From positions 3,891,001-3,955,000 of the forward strand of contig NC_010505.1 of NCBI RefSeq assembly GCF_000019725.1: a stretch of DNA of 64,000 nt, read 5' to 3'. The DNA is from Methylobacterium radiotolerans JCM 2831. GTDB lineage: Bacteria > Pseudomonadota > Alphaproteobacteria > Rhizobiales > Beijerinckiaceae. The position numbers and the translations under genes are program-made. This document shows, piece by piece, positions 35,335 to 44,106 of the stretch. The notes under the pieces are model-generated. The model did not search any database and was not told the DNA's origin. It saw only the letters and a program-made list of their open reading frames with translations. Position 1 is the first letter of the stretch. Each line of letters starts with the position of its first letter.

Positions 35335-35400
35335 CGCGCGCGGCGAGGCCGTCGTGGCCCCGCCCGTTGCAGGGGCGCCACAACGGCCTCGCCGCGCGCG
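35335..35400. terminator. Very long hairpin (26-bp stem) between RND permease and outer-membrane factor
   Basis: The left arm 35335-35360 (CGCGCGCGGCGAGGCCGT...) and the reverse complement of the right arm 35375-35400 agree at 24 of 26 positions around a 14-nt loop. No T-run follows. It is probably an mRNA-processing or attenuating structure that lowers expression of the third gene relative to the first two, or a REP-like element. Confidence 0.6.
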
Positions 35401-35473
35401 CCATCTGGGACCGGTCGGATTGACTTGGCAGCGGGTCGCGCCGCTCTACCGAGGTGAGCTTTTCGGGGGCGGG

Positions 35474-37009
35474 ATGGTGAGCTTTGCGCCGAGACGGTGC
35501 GGACGGGCGACCGCGTGGCTGGCGGCCTCCCTCGGCCTGTCGGCCTGCGCGGTCGGCCCGAACTACGTGGCGCCCGAGGCTCCGCCGGTCGGCCGCTACA
35601 CCAAGGAACCGCTGCAGAATCCCTCCGCGGCCGACAAGATCCGGACCCGGCAGGGCGGCTCGGCCGACCAGAGCTTCGTCTCCGGCGCCGATATTCCTGG
35701 CTCGTGGTGGACCCTGTTCCACTCGAAGGCGCTGAACCGTCTCGTCGAGCAGGCGCTCGCCAACAACCCGACGCTGGAGGCGGCGCAGGCCTCCCTGCGG
35801 GTGGCGCAGCAGAACGTGCTCGCCCAGAAGGGCACGCTCTATCCGAGCCTGACCGCGACGCCGCAGATCCAGGGGGCGCTGGCGCCCGGTCTCGACCTGC
35901 AATCGCCCCTCAACAACCAGAACCAGTATCTCTACAGCCTGTCCACGCCGCAGGCGGTGGTCTCGTACAATCCCGACGTGTTCGGCGGGAACCGCCGGCA
36001 GATCGAGTCCCTGGAGGCCACCACCGAGAACCAGCGGTTCCAGCTGGAAGCGGCCTACCTGAGCCTGACCGCCAACGTCGTCGCCGCCGCGATCCAGGAA
36101 GCGTCCCTGCGCGCGCAGATCGACGCGACCCGCAAGGTGATCCAGGCGCAGACCGAGGTGCTGCAGCTCTACAACAAGCAGCTGTCGCTGGGTCAGATCG
36201 CCGGGGCCGACGTGGTGCAGCAGCAGGCGGCGCTGGCGCTGTCGCAGCAGCTGCTGCCGCCGCTGGAGAAGGCGCTCGCCCAGCAGCGCAACCTGCTGAC
36301 CGCGCTGGCAGGACGCCTGCCCTCCGACGAGGTCTCCGAGACCTTCGACCTCGCCGCCCTGCGCCTGCCGACCCGGCTTCCGGTGAGCCTGCCCTCGCGG
36401 CTCGTGCAGCAGCGGCCCGACGTGAAGGCGGCGGAGGCCCTGGTGCAGCAGGCGAGCGCCAATGTCGGCGTCGCGGTGGCGAACCGCCTGCCGCAGTTCA
36501 GCCTGACCGCTACGGGCGGCTCCAGCGCCACGCGGATCGCGCAGGTGACCAGTCCGGGCGCGGCGTTCTTCACGATCATCGGGCAGGCGACGGCGCCGAT
36601 CTTCGATGCCGGCACCCTGTTCCGGCGGCAGCGCGCCGCCGAGGAATCGCTGACGGAGGCGCAGGCGCAGTACAAGGCGACGGTGATCACCGCCTTCCAG
36701 AACGTCGCGGACGCACTGCGGGCGCTCCAGGCCGACGCGAAGGCCGTGGCCGCTGCCGACGCCGCGGTGAGCGCCACGAACCAGAGCCTCGCGCTGATCC
36801 GCAAGCAGTACACCGCCGGGGCGATCACCTCCTCGCAGGTGCTGATCGCCCAGCAGGGCTATCTCTCGGCGCTGGTGACCTCGGCGGCGGCGCGGGCCAC
36901 CCAGTACGCCGACACCGCCGCCCTGTTCGTGGCCCTGGGCGGCGGCTGGTGGAACCGCGCCGACGTGGCGCCGCCCCCGCCCGAGAAGGACCCGCTGAAG
37001 TTCCTCTGA
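35474..37009 (+). CDS. NodT-family outer-membrane efflux lipoprotein
   Basis: TolC-like channel of 511 residues completing the RND system. The N-terminus is a lipoprotein signal: AWLAASLGLSACAVGPNYV has a lipobox with Cys near residue 20, followed by the NodT motif VGPNYVAPEAP. Two OEP repeats follow, with recurrent LEQALANNPTLEAAQASLR-like helices and FDAGTLFRRQRAAEESLTEAQAQYK in the second. The start was chosen for the signal peptide; the frame upstream runs through the permease region but is not coding. Its order (adaptor, pump, channel) matches tripartite export operons. Confidence 0.92.
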   Translation: MVSFAPRRCGRATAWLAASLGLSACAVGPNYVAPEAPPVGRYTKEPLQNPSAADKIRTRQGGSADQSFVSGADIPGSWWTLFHSKALNRLVEQALANNPTLEAAQASLRVAQQNVLAQKGTLYPSLTATPQIQGALAPGLDLQSPLNNQNQYLYSLSTPQAVVSYNPDVFGGNRRQIESLEATTENQRFQLEAAYLSLTANVVAAAIQEASLRAQIDATRKVIQAQTEVLQLYNKQLSLGQIAGADVVQQQAALALSQQLLPPLEKALAQQRNLLTALAGRLPSDEVSETFDLAALRLPTRLPVSLPSRLVQQRPDVKAAEALVQQASANVGVAVANRLPQFSLTATGGSSATRIAQVTSPGAAFFTIIGQATAPIFDAGTLFRRQRAAEESLTEAQAQYKATVITAFQNVADALRALQADAKAVAAADAAVSATNQSLALIRKQYTAGAITSSQVLIAQQGYLSALVTSAAARATQYADTAALFVALGGGWWNRADVAPPPPEKDPLKFL

Positions 37010-37019
37010 CGGGGTCGCG

Positions 37020-37811
37020 TCAGGTGTACATCGCGATGGCGTCCTGCAGCATCTGGTCGGTGGTGCTCATGACCTTGGTGTTGGCCGTGTAGGCCTGCTG
37101 GGTCTCGATCATCTTCGAGAACTGATCCGAGATCCCGGCATTCGACTGCTCCACCGAGCCGGCCGTGACGGTCGCGCCGTTGAGGCCGTAGCTCGGTGTC
37201 CCGGACTGGCCGGTGGCCACGTAGGTGCCGCCGTCGAGGGAGGCGAGGTTGTCCTGCATGCCGAACTGCGCCAGCTGCAGCGTGCCGAGGGCCAGGGTGC
37301 TGCCGTCCGCGGCCGTGCCCGTGAGGGTGCCGGCGGGCGAGACCGCGAGGCTCGCCAGGGTGCTGGCGCCGGTCGGGACCTGCACGGGGGTCGTCGCCGA
37401 GGGGCCGGCGAACAGGTAGTAGCCCGCGCCGTTGGAGAGGTAGCCGCTGGCGTCCGGCGCGAAGTCGCCGCGCCGGGTGTAGCCGGTATCGCCGCCGAAG
37501 GCCGGGCTGTCCGGCGTCCCGGTGTTCTTCTTGACGATGAAGTAGCCGTTGCCCGAGATCGCGAGGTTGGTCGACACGCCGGTCGACTGCATCGTGCCCT
37601 GGATGTTGAGGCTGTTGCGCGTGCTCGGCAGCACGCCCCCGGCCAGCTGCGTGCTGTCGCCGGTCTCGGCCAGCATGTCGGCGAACCGCGTCTCGGTGGA
37701 CTTGAAGCCCACCGTCTGGGTGTTGGCGATGTTCCCCGAGATGTTGTTCAGGGCCAGCGACTGCGCCGAGGCGCCGGAAATCGAGTTCGAGAGCGCAGTG
37801 AAAAGGCCCAT
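37020..37811 (-). CDS. Flagellar hook/rod family protein (FlgE/FlgF/FlgG-like), isolated
   Basis: A 263-residue protein with both family ends. The N-terminal MGLFTALSNSISGASAQSLALNNISGNIANTQTVGFKSTE is the flagellar rod N-terminal motif, and the C-terminal VEQSNAGISDQFSKMIETQQAYTANTKVMSTTDQML is the hook/rod C-terminal domain. True hook protein FlgE is normally about 400 residues or more, so this is nearer the size of rod proteins or a short hook variant. No other flagellar genes are adjacent. The start MGLFTAL is fixed by the conserved N-terminus. It converges with the efflux operon 10 bp away. Confidence 0.87.
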   Translation of the reverse strand: MGLFTALSNSISGASAQSLALNNISGNIANTQTVGFKSTETRFADMLAETGDSTQLAGGVLPSTRNSLNIQGTMQSTGVSTNLAISGNGYFIVKKNTGTPDSPAFGGDTGYTRRGDFAPDASGYLSNGAGYYLFAGPSATTPVQVPTGASTLASLAVSPAGTLTGTAADGSTLALGTLQLAQFGMQDNLASLDGGTYVATGQSGTPSYGLNGATVTAGSVEQSNAGISDQFSKMIETQQAYTANTKVMSTTDQMLQDAIAMYT

Positions 37812-37945
37812 CGGGGTCTCCGTTCGCCGGAGCGGCACGGTCCCCGATCCGACGGAGGCCGATAAGGGCCCGATATGGTTAACCGACGGTGTGTGACGGC
37901 GTGTTGCTGGGTCGGCGCGCCGCTCGCGCGACGCCGGCGGAGCGG

Positions 37946-38428
37946 TCACGCCCCGAGGACGCTCAGCACGATCTCCCGTCGGTGCGGCCGGTCGCGGTGC
38001 TCGATCAGGTAGATCCCCTGCCACGTGCCGAGCGCCAGCGCCCCGCCGACCAGCGGGATGGTCAGGGCCGAATCGGTGACCAGGGTGCGGATATGGGCCG
38101 GCATGTCGTCCGGCCCCTCGGCGCCGTGGACGTAGCCGGCCTGCCGCGGCGCGAACCCGTCCAGCGCGGTCATCAGGTCGGTCTGGACGTCGGGGTCGGC
38201 ATTCTCCTGGATGGTCAGCGAGGCCGAGGTGTGCCGGCAGAACACCGTGACGAGCCCGTCCCGGACGCCGCTGCCGCGCACGAACTCGGCCACCGCCGCG
38301 GTGAAATCCGTGAAGCCCGGCCCCGGGGTCGCGACGGTGAGGCGGCCGCTGGCGTGGCGCGCCACCGGGCCGGAGGCCAGCGCCTCGACCGGCCCGATCC
38401 TGCCCTCCCGGCCGTGTCCCTGCCTCAT
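37946..38428 (-). CDS. YjbQ family protein
   Basis: A 160-residue UPF0047/YjbQ fold protein. The conserved blocks are FCRHTSASLTIQENADPDVQTDL (about residues 62-85) with His/Ser/Asn/Asp of the active pocket, then YVHGAEGPDDMPAHIRTLV and the C-terminal GTWQGIYLIEHRDRPHRREIV. Weak thiamine-phosphate synthase activity is reported for homologues, but the main role is unsettled. Its ATG overlaps the stop of the upstream ligase gene (ATGA), so it belongs to the exonuclease-ligase operon. Confidence 0.88.
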   Translation of the reverse strand: MRQGHGREGRIGPVEALASGPVARHASGRLTVATPGPGFTDFTAAVAEFVRGSGVRDGLVTVFCRHTSASLTIQENADPDVQTDLMTALDGFAPRQAGYVHGAEGPDDMPAHIRTLVTDSALTIPLVGGALALGTWQGIYLIEHRDRPHRREIVLSVLGA

Positions 38429-40143
38429 GCGGTCTTCTCCATCAGCGTCGCGCCCGGCGCGATCTCGCGCTCGCCCCGGGCGAGGATCCGTTCGAGCACG
38501 TCGATCCGGTCGGCCTCCGCGGGCGGCTTGTCCCAGCGGATGCGGCTGACCCGGGGGAAGCGCATGGCCACGCCCGACTTGTGCCGGGTCGAGCGCTGCA
38601 CGCCCTCGAAGGCGATCTCGAGGACGAGCCCGGCCTCGCGGCCGTGGGCGACCTCGCGCACCGGGCCGAAGCGCTTGGTGGTGTTGTTGCGGACGTAGCG
38701 GTCGAGCTTGGCGAGCTCGGCGTCGGTGAAGCCGTGATAGGCCTTGCCCACCGGCACCAGCTCGTCGCCGCCCTCGGGCGCCTCCCGCCAGACCCCGAAC
38801 GTGTAGTCCGAGTAGAAGGACGAGCGCTTCCCGTGCCCGCGCTGGGCATACATCATCACGGCGTCGACGATGTGCGGCTCGCGCTTCCACTTCCACCACG
38901 GCCCCTTGGGGCGTCCCGGCAGGTAGGGGCTGTTGAGGCGCTTGAGCATCACGCCCTCGATGGCGTCGGCATCCGCGCCGGCGCCCACCGAGGCCGGATC
39001 CGCCCGGGCGGCCGCCAGGGCCTCCCAATCCGCGAAGGGCACGAGCGGCGAGATGTCGATCCGCGCGTGGTCGAGGCGCGTGACCAGCGCCTCCAGCTTC
39101 TGCCGCCGTGTTGCGAACGGCTCCCCGCGCAGATCGTCGCCCTCCAGGGTGAGGAGGTCGTAGGCCCGCACGTGGGCCGGGAATTCCTCCAGGAGCTTGC
39201 CCGTCACGGCCTTCCGGTTCAGGCGCTGCTGCAGCACGTTGAAGCTCTGCACCCGCCGCTCGCGGAGGATCAGCAGCTCGCCGTCGAGGGCGCCCGCGAA
39301 GGTGATGGCCTCGGCGAGGTCCGGGAACGCCCCGGTGATGTCCTCGCCGGTGCGGGAATAGACCTTCCCGACCTGCTGGCCGGCCCGGTCGAGACCGCCG
39401 ACGAGCTGGACACGGATGCCGTCCCACTTCCACTCGGCCGAGAAGGCCTCGGCCTCCAGCTTCTCGAGGTCGGCCTCCTCCTCGATCGGGTGCGACAGCA
39501 TCGGCGGCCGGAACGGCGCGGGGTTCAGGGTCTCGGGCCGCTCGGCCCGGCCCTCGACCCAGGCGAACAGAGTCTCGAAGGGCGGGGTCAGGCCGTGCCA
39601 GACCTCCTCGACGGCGTCGGCGTCGTGGCCGCCCAGCGCGCCGACCGCCGTCTTGGCGAGTCGCGCCGACACGCCGACCCGCAGGTTGCCGGTGACGAGC
39701 TTCAGGAGCGCCCAGCGCCCGGTCTCGTCGAGGGCGTCGAGCCAGTCCGCGAGATGGCGGGGCAGCTCGCGCTTGGGGATGGTCGCGAGGGTCTCCACGA
39801 CCTCGGCCAGGGTCGGGACGTGGGGCGGCGGATTGTTGTGGCCGGGGCCCGGCTCCCGCGGCGCCTCCGTCGGTCCCGGCCAGATCAGCGCCGTCGTCTC
39901 CGCGAGGTCGCCCACGTAGTTGTGCGAGAGCCGGAACAGCACCGGGTCGATCCGCTCCTCCACCAGCCCGCGGATCAGGGCCGGCTTGGCCTCGCGGAAG
40001 CTCAGCGTGCCGGTCATGGCGCCCAGCGCGTAGCCGCGCTCGGGGTCGGGCGTGCGCGCGAAGTAGTCCTGGAGCATGCGCAGCTTCGCGTTGCGGCGCG
40101 GCTCGTAGGCGAGGCGGTCGAGGAGATGGGCGAACTCGTTCAC
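38425..40143 (-). CDS. ATP-dependent DNA ligase (cisplatin-damage-response type)
   Basis: A 572-residue ATP-dependent ligase. The adenylated lysine is K239 in AEWKWDGIRVQL (KxDG motif). Further nucleotidyltransferase motifs are VYSRTGEDITGAFPDL, FAGALDGELLIL and EGVMLKRLNSPYLPG, with WWKWKREPHIVD leading into the OB domain. An N-terminal helical DNA-binding domain of about 200 residues precedes them. This class is usually encoded with a beta-lactamase-fold exonuclease (present just upstream) and a DEXH helicase (not seen here), a set linked to DNA damage response. It overlaps both neighbours by 4 nt. Confidence 0.93.
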   Translation of the reverse strand: MNEFAHLLDRLAYEPRRNAKLRMLQDYFARTPDPERGYALGAMTGTLSFREAKPALIRGLVEERIDPVLFRLSHNYVGDLAETTALIWPGPTEAPREPGPGHNNPPPHVPTLAEVVETLATIPKRELPRHLADWLDALDETGRWALLKLVTGNLRVGVSARLAKTAVGALGGHDADAVEEVWHGLTPPFETLFAWVEGRAERPETLNPAPFRPPMLSHPIEEEADLEKLEAEAFSAEWKWDGIRVQLVGGLDRAGQQVGKVYSRTGEDITGAFPDLAEAITFAGALDGELLILRERRVQSFNVLQQRLNRKAVTGKLLEEFPAHVRAYDLLTLEGDDLRGEPFATRRQKLEALVTRLDHARIDISPLVPFADWEALAAARADPASVGAGADADAIEGVMLKRLNSPYLPGRPKGPWWKWKREPHIVDAVMMYAQRGHGKRSSFYSDYTFGVWREAPEGGDELVPVGKAYHGFTDAELAKLDRYVRNNTTKRFGPVREVAHGREAGLVLEIAFEGVQRSTRHKSGVAMRFPRVSRIRWDKPPAEADRIDVLERILARGEREIAPGATLMEKTA

Positions 40144-41195
40144 GCGGCCGCCTCCGCCTCAGAGCTCGCCTCCGAGGTCCCCTCGACCTCGCCGTCATCG
40201 CCGTAGCCGAGCAGGTGGAGCGGCTTCGCCCGGATGCCCTGCGTCCCGCACCAGTGGACCAGCGCGTCCTCCTGCCCGTGCGTCACCCAGACCTCCCCGG
40301 CGCCGGTGTCGCGGATGGTGCGGCACAGGTCAGGCCAGTCGGAATGGTCGGAGATCACCAGCGGCAGCTCGACGCCCTTCTGGCGGGCGCGGGCGCGCAC
40401 CCGCATCCAGCCCGAGGCGAAGCAGGTCACCGGGTCGGGGAATTTGCGGGACCACAGGTCCTGGATCGACGAGGGCGGGCAGAGAACGATCGCCCCGTGC
40501 AGGTCCTTGCGCTCGGCGGCCACGACCTTGGGCGTGTCGCCCAGCGGCACGCCTTCCTCCTTGTACAGCGTGGTGAGCTTCTCCATGGCGCCGTGCAGGT
40601 GGATCGGGCGGTCCCAGCCCTCCTCGCGCAGGAGCGCCATCACCCGCTGCGCCTTGCCGAGCGCGTAGGCCCCCACGATGTGGGCGCGCTCCGGGAACAG
40701 TCTGACCGATTCGAGGAGCTTGCGGACCTCGCCCCGCGTGTCGGGGTGGGTGAAGACCGGCAGGCCGAAGGTCGCCTCGGTGATGAACACGTCGCAGGGC
40801 ACGACCTCGAACGGCAGGCAGGTCGGGTCCGGCGCGCGCTTGTAGTCGCCCGAGACCACGACGCGGACGCCGTCCCGCTCGATGGCGATCTGCGCCGAGC
40901 CGAGCACGTGGCCGGCCGGGGCGAAGCGCACGGTGACGTCGCCGACGCGGAGCGCCGCCCCGAGCGGCGCCTCCTGCCGCTGGCGGCAGAAATCCGCGCC
41001 GTAGCGCACCGCCATGATCCGCAGGGTCTCGGGCGTCGCCAGCACGTGGCCGTGGCCCGCGCGGGCGTGGTCGGCGTGCCCGTGGGTGATGAGCGCGCGC
41101 TCCACCGGCCAGGTCGGATCGACGTGGAAGCGCCCGAGGGGGCAGTAGAGACCCTCGCGGGTCAGGGTGAGGAGATCGCTGGCGCGTATCGGCAT
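40140..41195 (-). CDS. Ligase-associated DNA exonuclease (metallo-beta-lactamase fold)
   Basis: A 351-residue MBL/beta-CASP-type nuclease related to mRNA 3'-end processing factors. The metal motif HGHADHARAGHG lies near residue 35, VVSGDYKR near 114, and ISDHSDWPDL and VWVTHGQEDALVHW in the C-terminal part. Bacterial members encoded with ATP-dependent ligases are annotated as DNA exonucleases of a repair system. It is the first gene of the operon; its stop overlaps the ligase start (ATGA). The upstream gap to the divergent methyltransferase gene is only 68 bp. Confidence 0.9.
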   Translation of the reverse strand: MPIRASDLLTLTREGLYCPLGRFHVDPTWPVERALITHGHADHARAGHGHVLATPETLRIMAVRYGADFCRQRQEAPLGAALRVGDVTVRFAPAGHVLGSAQIAIERDGVRVVVSGDYKRAPDPTCLPFEVVPCDVFITEATFGLPVFTHPDTRGEVRKLLESVRLFPERAHIVGAYALGKAQRVMALLREEGWDRPIHLHGAMEKLTTLYKEEGVPLGDTPKVVAAERKDLHGAIVLCPPSSIQDLWSRKFPDPVTCFASGWMRVRARARQKGVELPLVISDHSDWPDLCRTIRDTGAGEVWVTHGQEDALVHWCGTQGIRAKPLHLLGYGDDGEVEGTSEASSEAEAAA

Positions 41196-41263
41196 CGGGT
41201 CCGTGCTGCCGGTGGAGTCCGCCGGTGGCCCCGGTATATAGGCGCCCCCGAACCGGCAGACGC

Positions 41264-42211
41264 ATGGCCTCGCAGCTCAGTTCCGGCGACCTCCTCGCCG
41301 ATCGCCGCTACCGCTACGCCGAGGCCTGCCTCGCCGACGGCGACCACGCGGGCGCCGCCGACCTCGCCGAGCAGGCCCTGGAGCGCGCCCCGCGCTACTT
41401 GCCGGCCTGGCTCCTGCTGGGCCGGGCGCGCGCGGGTCTGGCCGCCTCCGGAACCGATCCGGCCCTGCGCGACGCGGCGGCGCAGGCCTACGCCCGCGCC
41501 CTCGACATCGATCCCGAGGACCGGCTGGGCGTGCGCGCGCATCTCGTCCGCCTGGGCGGCGGCGACACCCTCCCGGTCCTGTCGCCGGCCTATGTCCGCG
41601 CCCTGTTCGACGACTACGCGCCGCGCTTCGAGCGCCACCTCGTGGAGGGCCTCGGCTATGTCGGCCCGCAACTCGTCCGCGACGCCCTGCCGCGCGCTCC
41701 GGAGCGCTTCGCGGTCGCCCTCGATCTCGGCTGCGGCACGGGGCTGATGGGCGAGGTCGTGCGCGACCGGGTCGATCATCTCACCGGGATCGACCTCTCC
41801 CCCGGGATGCTGGCGCTGGCGCGGACCAAGACGGCGCGGGGTCGGCCGCTCTACGAGCGCCTCGTCGAGGGCGACGTCGCCGCCGCCCTGGCCGACCTGC
41901 CGGAGGCCTCGGCCGACCTCTGCCTCGCCGCGGACGTCCTGATCTACGTCGCGGACCTGGCGTCGTTCCTGGCGGGCGTGGGGCGGGTCCTGCGGCCCGG
42001 CGGCCTCGGTGCCTTCACGGTGCAATCCCACGACGGCCCCGGCTCCGTCCTGGGCGAGGACGGCCGCTACGCCCACGCGGATGCCCATCTCGCGGCGACG
42101 GCCGCCGTGTCCGGCTTGGAACGGCTGGCGGCGAGGCCCGCGGAAGTCCGGCGGGAGGGAGGACGGCCGGTACCGGGGCGCGTCGTTGTGTTGCGGCGCA
42201 CATCGGCATGA
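41264..42211 (+). CDS. TPR-containing class I SAM-dependent methyltransferase
   Basis: A 315-residue protein. The first 100 residues form TPR-like helices (YAEACLADGDHAGAADLAEQALERAPRYLPAWLLLGRAR). The second part is a methyltransferase with motif I VALDLGCGTGLMGEVV (about residue 150), acidic loop LTGIDLSPGMLALARTK, and LCLAADVLIYVADLASFLAGVGRVLRPGG. The N-terminal segment with DDYAPRFERHLVE is typical of tetratricopeptide methyltransferases resembling trans-aconitate/ubiquinone enzymes. The substrate is unknown. The start MASQLSS was chosen because the upstream codons overlap the promoter (GGTATATAGG at about 41233). Confidence 0.83.
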   Translation: MASQLSSGDLLADRRYRYAEACLADGDHAGAADLAEQALERAPRYLPAWLLLGRARAGLAASGTDPALRDAAAQAYARALDIDPEDRLGVRAHLVRLGGGDTLPVLSPAYVRALFDDYAPRFERHLVEGLGYVGPQLVRDALPRAPERFAVALDLGCGTGLMGEVVRDRVDHLTGIDLSPGMLALARTKTARGRPLYERLVEGDVAAALADLPEASADLCLAADVLIYVADLASFLAGVGRVLRPGGLGAFTVQSHDGPGSVLGEDGRYAHADAHLAATAAVSGLERLAARPAEVRREGGRPVPGRVVVLRRTSA

Positions 42212-42280
42212 AACCGCTCCGCTATTCGTCCATTGTCAGTCGACCGCGACTGGGCGCGGCGGCTCGATCGGGGGATCAGC

Positions 42281-43075
42281 ATGGCGGAATACGGAAGTCG
42301 GACAGGCGGTGCAGCACCGGAGCGGAAACCTGAGCCTCCAGCCGACAAGTCGTTTCCCGCCGACCCGCGAACCCGAATTCCCTTCGCGATCGCCCTGGCG
42401 GCGCTCGCGGGCTGCGCCGACTCCATCGGCTTCCTGGAATTCTCGCAGCTCTTCATGTCGTTCATGTCGGGCAACACCACCCGCTTCGGCGTGGCGGTGG
42501 CCAACGGCGACTGGGAGAATGTCAGCCGCGTCGCCAGCACCATCTGCATGTTCTGCTTCGGCGCCTTCCTGGGGACGCTGATCGCCGCCTGGGTCGGGCG
42601 CTGGCGCCTCGCCGTGCTGCTCACGCTCCAGGCCCTGCTGCTCGCCGGCGGCCTGCTGATGCCCTGGGGTACCTTCGCCTACCCGCTGCACGCCTACCCG
42701 ATCGTCCTGGCGCTGGGCCTCCAGAACGCGACGCTGCAGGACGAGGGCGGCCGCTCCCTGGCCCTCACCTACGTCACGGGCGCCGTGGTGCGTTTCGGCA
42801 CGGGCTGCGCCAACCTGCTGCTCGGCACGGTGGCGCCCTCCTTCTGGATCCAGGCGCCGCTCTGGGCCGGACTGAGCACCGGCGCGGTCGTGGGTGGCCT
42901 GCTCGACATGCGCTACGGCGAATCGGCCTTCCTGTTCCCGGCGGCTCTGGCCGCCATCCTGGCCCTGATCGCGATCGCCCTCACCGTCGCCAAGCCGGGC
43001 AGCACCCTGGTCGCCGGATCGTCCCCGGCACCCGATGCCAGCCCGAAGGCCGAGGTCATCGACGCGATCCACTGA
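42281..43075 (+). CDS. DUF1275 (YoaK) family membrane protein
   Basis: A 264-residue inner-membrane protein with about six hydrophobic segments and the family pattern AALAGCADSIGFLEFSQLFMSFMSGNTTRFGVAVA in the first helical pair, then QNATLQDEGGRSLALTYVTGAVVRFG. YoaK/DUF1275 proteins have no proven function. A cytosolic N-terminal tail of about 40 residues precedes helix 1. The ATG at 42281 has GGGGGATC upstream; an in-frame start at 42233 is less convincing. It is close behind the methyltransferase gene (69 bp), and co-transcription is possible. Confidence 0.85.
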   Translation: MAEYGSRTGGAAPERKPEPPADKSFPADPRTRIPFAIALAALAGCADSIGFLEFSQLFMSFMSGNTTRFGVAVANGDWENVSRVASTICMFCFGAFLGTLIAAWVGRWRLAVLLTLQALLLAGGLLMPWGTFAYPLHAYPIVLALGLQNATLQDEGGRSLALTYVTGAVVRFGTGCANLLLGTVAPSFWIQAPLWAGLSTGAVVGGLLDMRYGESAFLFPAALAAILALIAIALTVAKPGSTLVAGSSPAPDASPKAEVIDAIH

Positions 43076-43097
43076 GACCCGACCGGGGCAGGTGGGG

Positions 43098-43529
43098 TCA
43101 GCCGTCGGAATCCCGGATGCTGCCCCGGCCCTGCTTGATCGCGGCGCGGCTCTTCTTCGCGCCGATGCGCCGCTCCTGCGAGCCCCGGGTCGGCTTCGTG
43201 GGCCGGCGGATCGGCGGCGGCGGCTTGGCCGCCTCCGCCACGAGATCGACCAGCCGCTGCAGCACGTCGGCCCGGTTGCGTTCCTGTGTCCGGTGCCGCT
43301 GCCCCGCGAGGACGAGGACGCCGTCCTTGGTCATCCGCCGCCCGGCGAGCCGCGCGAGATTGGCCTTCACCCGCTCGTCGATGGCGGGGGACGCCAGCGC
43401 CGCCCAGCGGAGCTGGACGGCGGTCTCGACCTTGTTGACGTTCTGTCCGCCGGCGCCCGAGGCGCGCATGAAGGACAGCTCGATCTCGTCCTCGTCGATG
43501 GCGATGCGCGGCGTCACCCGCAGGGGCAT
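43098..43529 (-). CDS. arfB: Alternative ribosome-rescue factor / peptidyl-tRNA hydrolase ArfB
   Basis: Hydrolyses peptidyl-tRNA on stalled ribosomes. The 143-residue protein has the release-factor GGQ motif in RASGAGGQNVNKVETAVQLRW (about residues 24-44) and lacks the codon-recognition domains of RF1/RF2. A basic C-terminal tail (RKPTKPTRGSQERRIGAKKSRAAIKQGRG-type composition) is the mRNA-channel probe of YaeJ/ArfB. It converges with the DUF1275 gene and is followed upstream by bolA on the same strand. Confidence 0.92.
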   Translation of the reverse strand: MPLRVTPRIAIDEDEIELSFMRASGAGGQNVNKVETAVQLRWAALASPAIDERVKANLARLAGRRMTKDGVLVLAGQRHRTQERNRADVLQRLVDLVAEAAKPPPPIRRPTKPTRGSQERRIGAKKSRAAIKQGRGSIRDSDG

Positions 43530-43701
43530 GGCGGCCTCCCCGGCAGCGCGATGACGGCGCGCGGGCGGATGCGGATCGGCGGCTCCATCACCATATCTGT
43601 CCTGTGCTTCCCGCCCCGCTCACCGCGCCCCGTCGGAGCGATCTCCGGCAACCTCCCGGACGGAGCGACCCGGGCCGCGCCGCCGGTCGCCGCGCGTCGG
43701 C

Positions 43702-43998
43702 TCAGGCCGCCTCGGCCGGCGTGCGGGCGCGCAGCGCCAGGGCGTGCAGGCCCCGCTTGAACGCGTCGTCGAGCAGCGCGTTCACCAAGCGGTGCCGCTC
43801 GACGCGGCTCTTGCCCTCGAACGCCGACGCGACGATGTCGAGCCGGTAATGGGTCTCGCCCCCCGGCCGCGCTCCGGCGTGGCCGGCATGCAGATGCGAC
43901 TCGTCGATCACGTCGAGCCGCGCCGGCGCGAGCTGCTCCCGCAGCCGCGCCTCCATCCAGTCCCGCAGGGTGCTACCCGCGCCCGCACCGTCCGCCAT
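43702..43998 (-). CDS. BolA family protein
   Basis: A 98-residue BolA-type protein: LREQLAPARLDVIDESHLHAGHAGARPGGETHYRLDIVASAF with the conserved His of the KH-like fold, and ERHRLVNALLDDAFKRGLHALALRA, whose His near residue 84 is the usual Fe-S ligand shared with monothiol glutaredoxins. BolA proteins act in Fe-S trafficking and stress response. It is divergent from the J-domain gene, an arrangement common in Rhizobiales. Confidence 0.92.
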   Translation of the reverse strand: MADGAGAGSTLRDWMEARLREQLAPARLDVIDESHLHAGHAGARPGGETHYRLDIVASAFEGKSRVERHRLVNALLDDAFKRGLHALALRARTPAEAA

Positions 43999-44106
43999 CG
44001 TGCCCTCGCGTCGTGTCCGTGGGCGCCGTCAAGCCCGATCCCGCGCATGCGTCATCAGGCCCGGTGCCCTTGTGTCTCAGGTCCGCCCCCTCATAATCGG
44101 CCCGTC

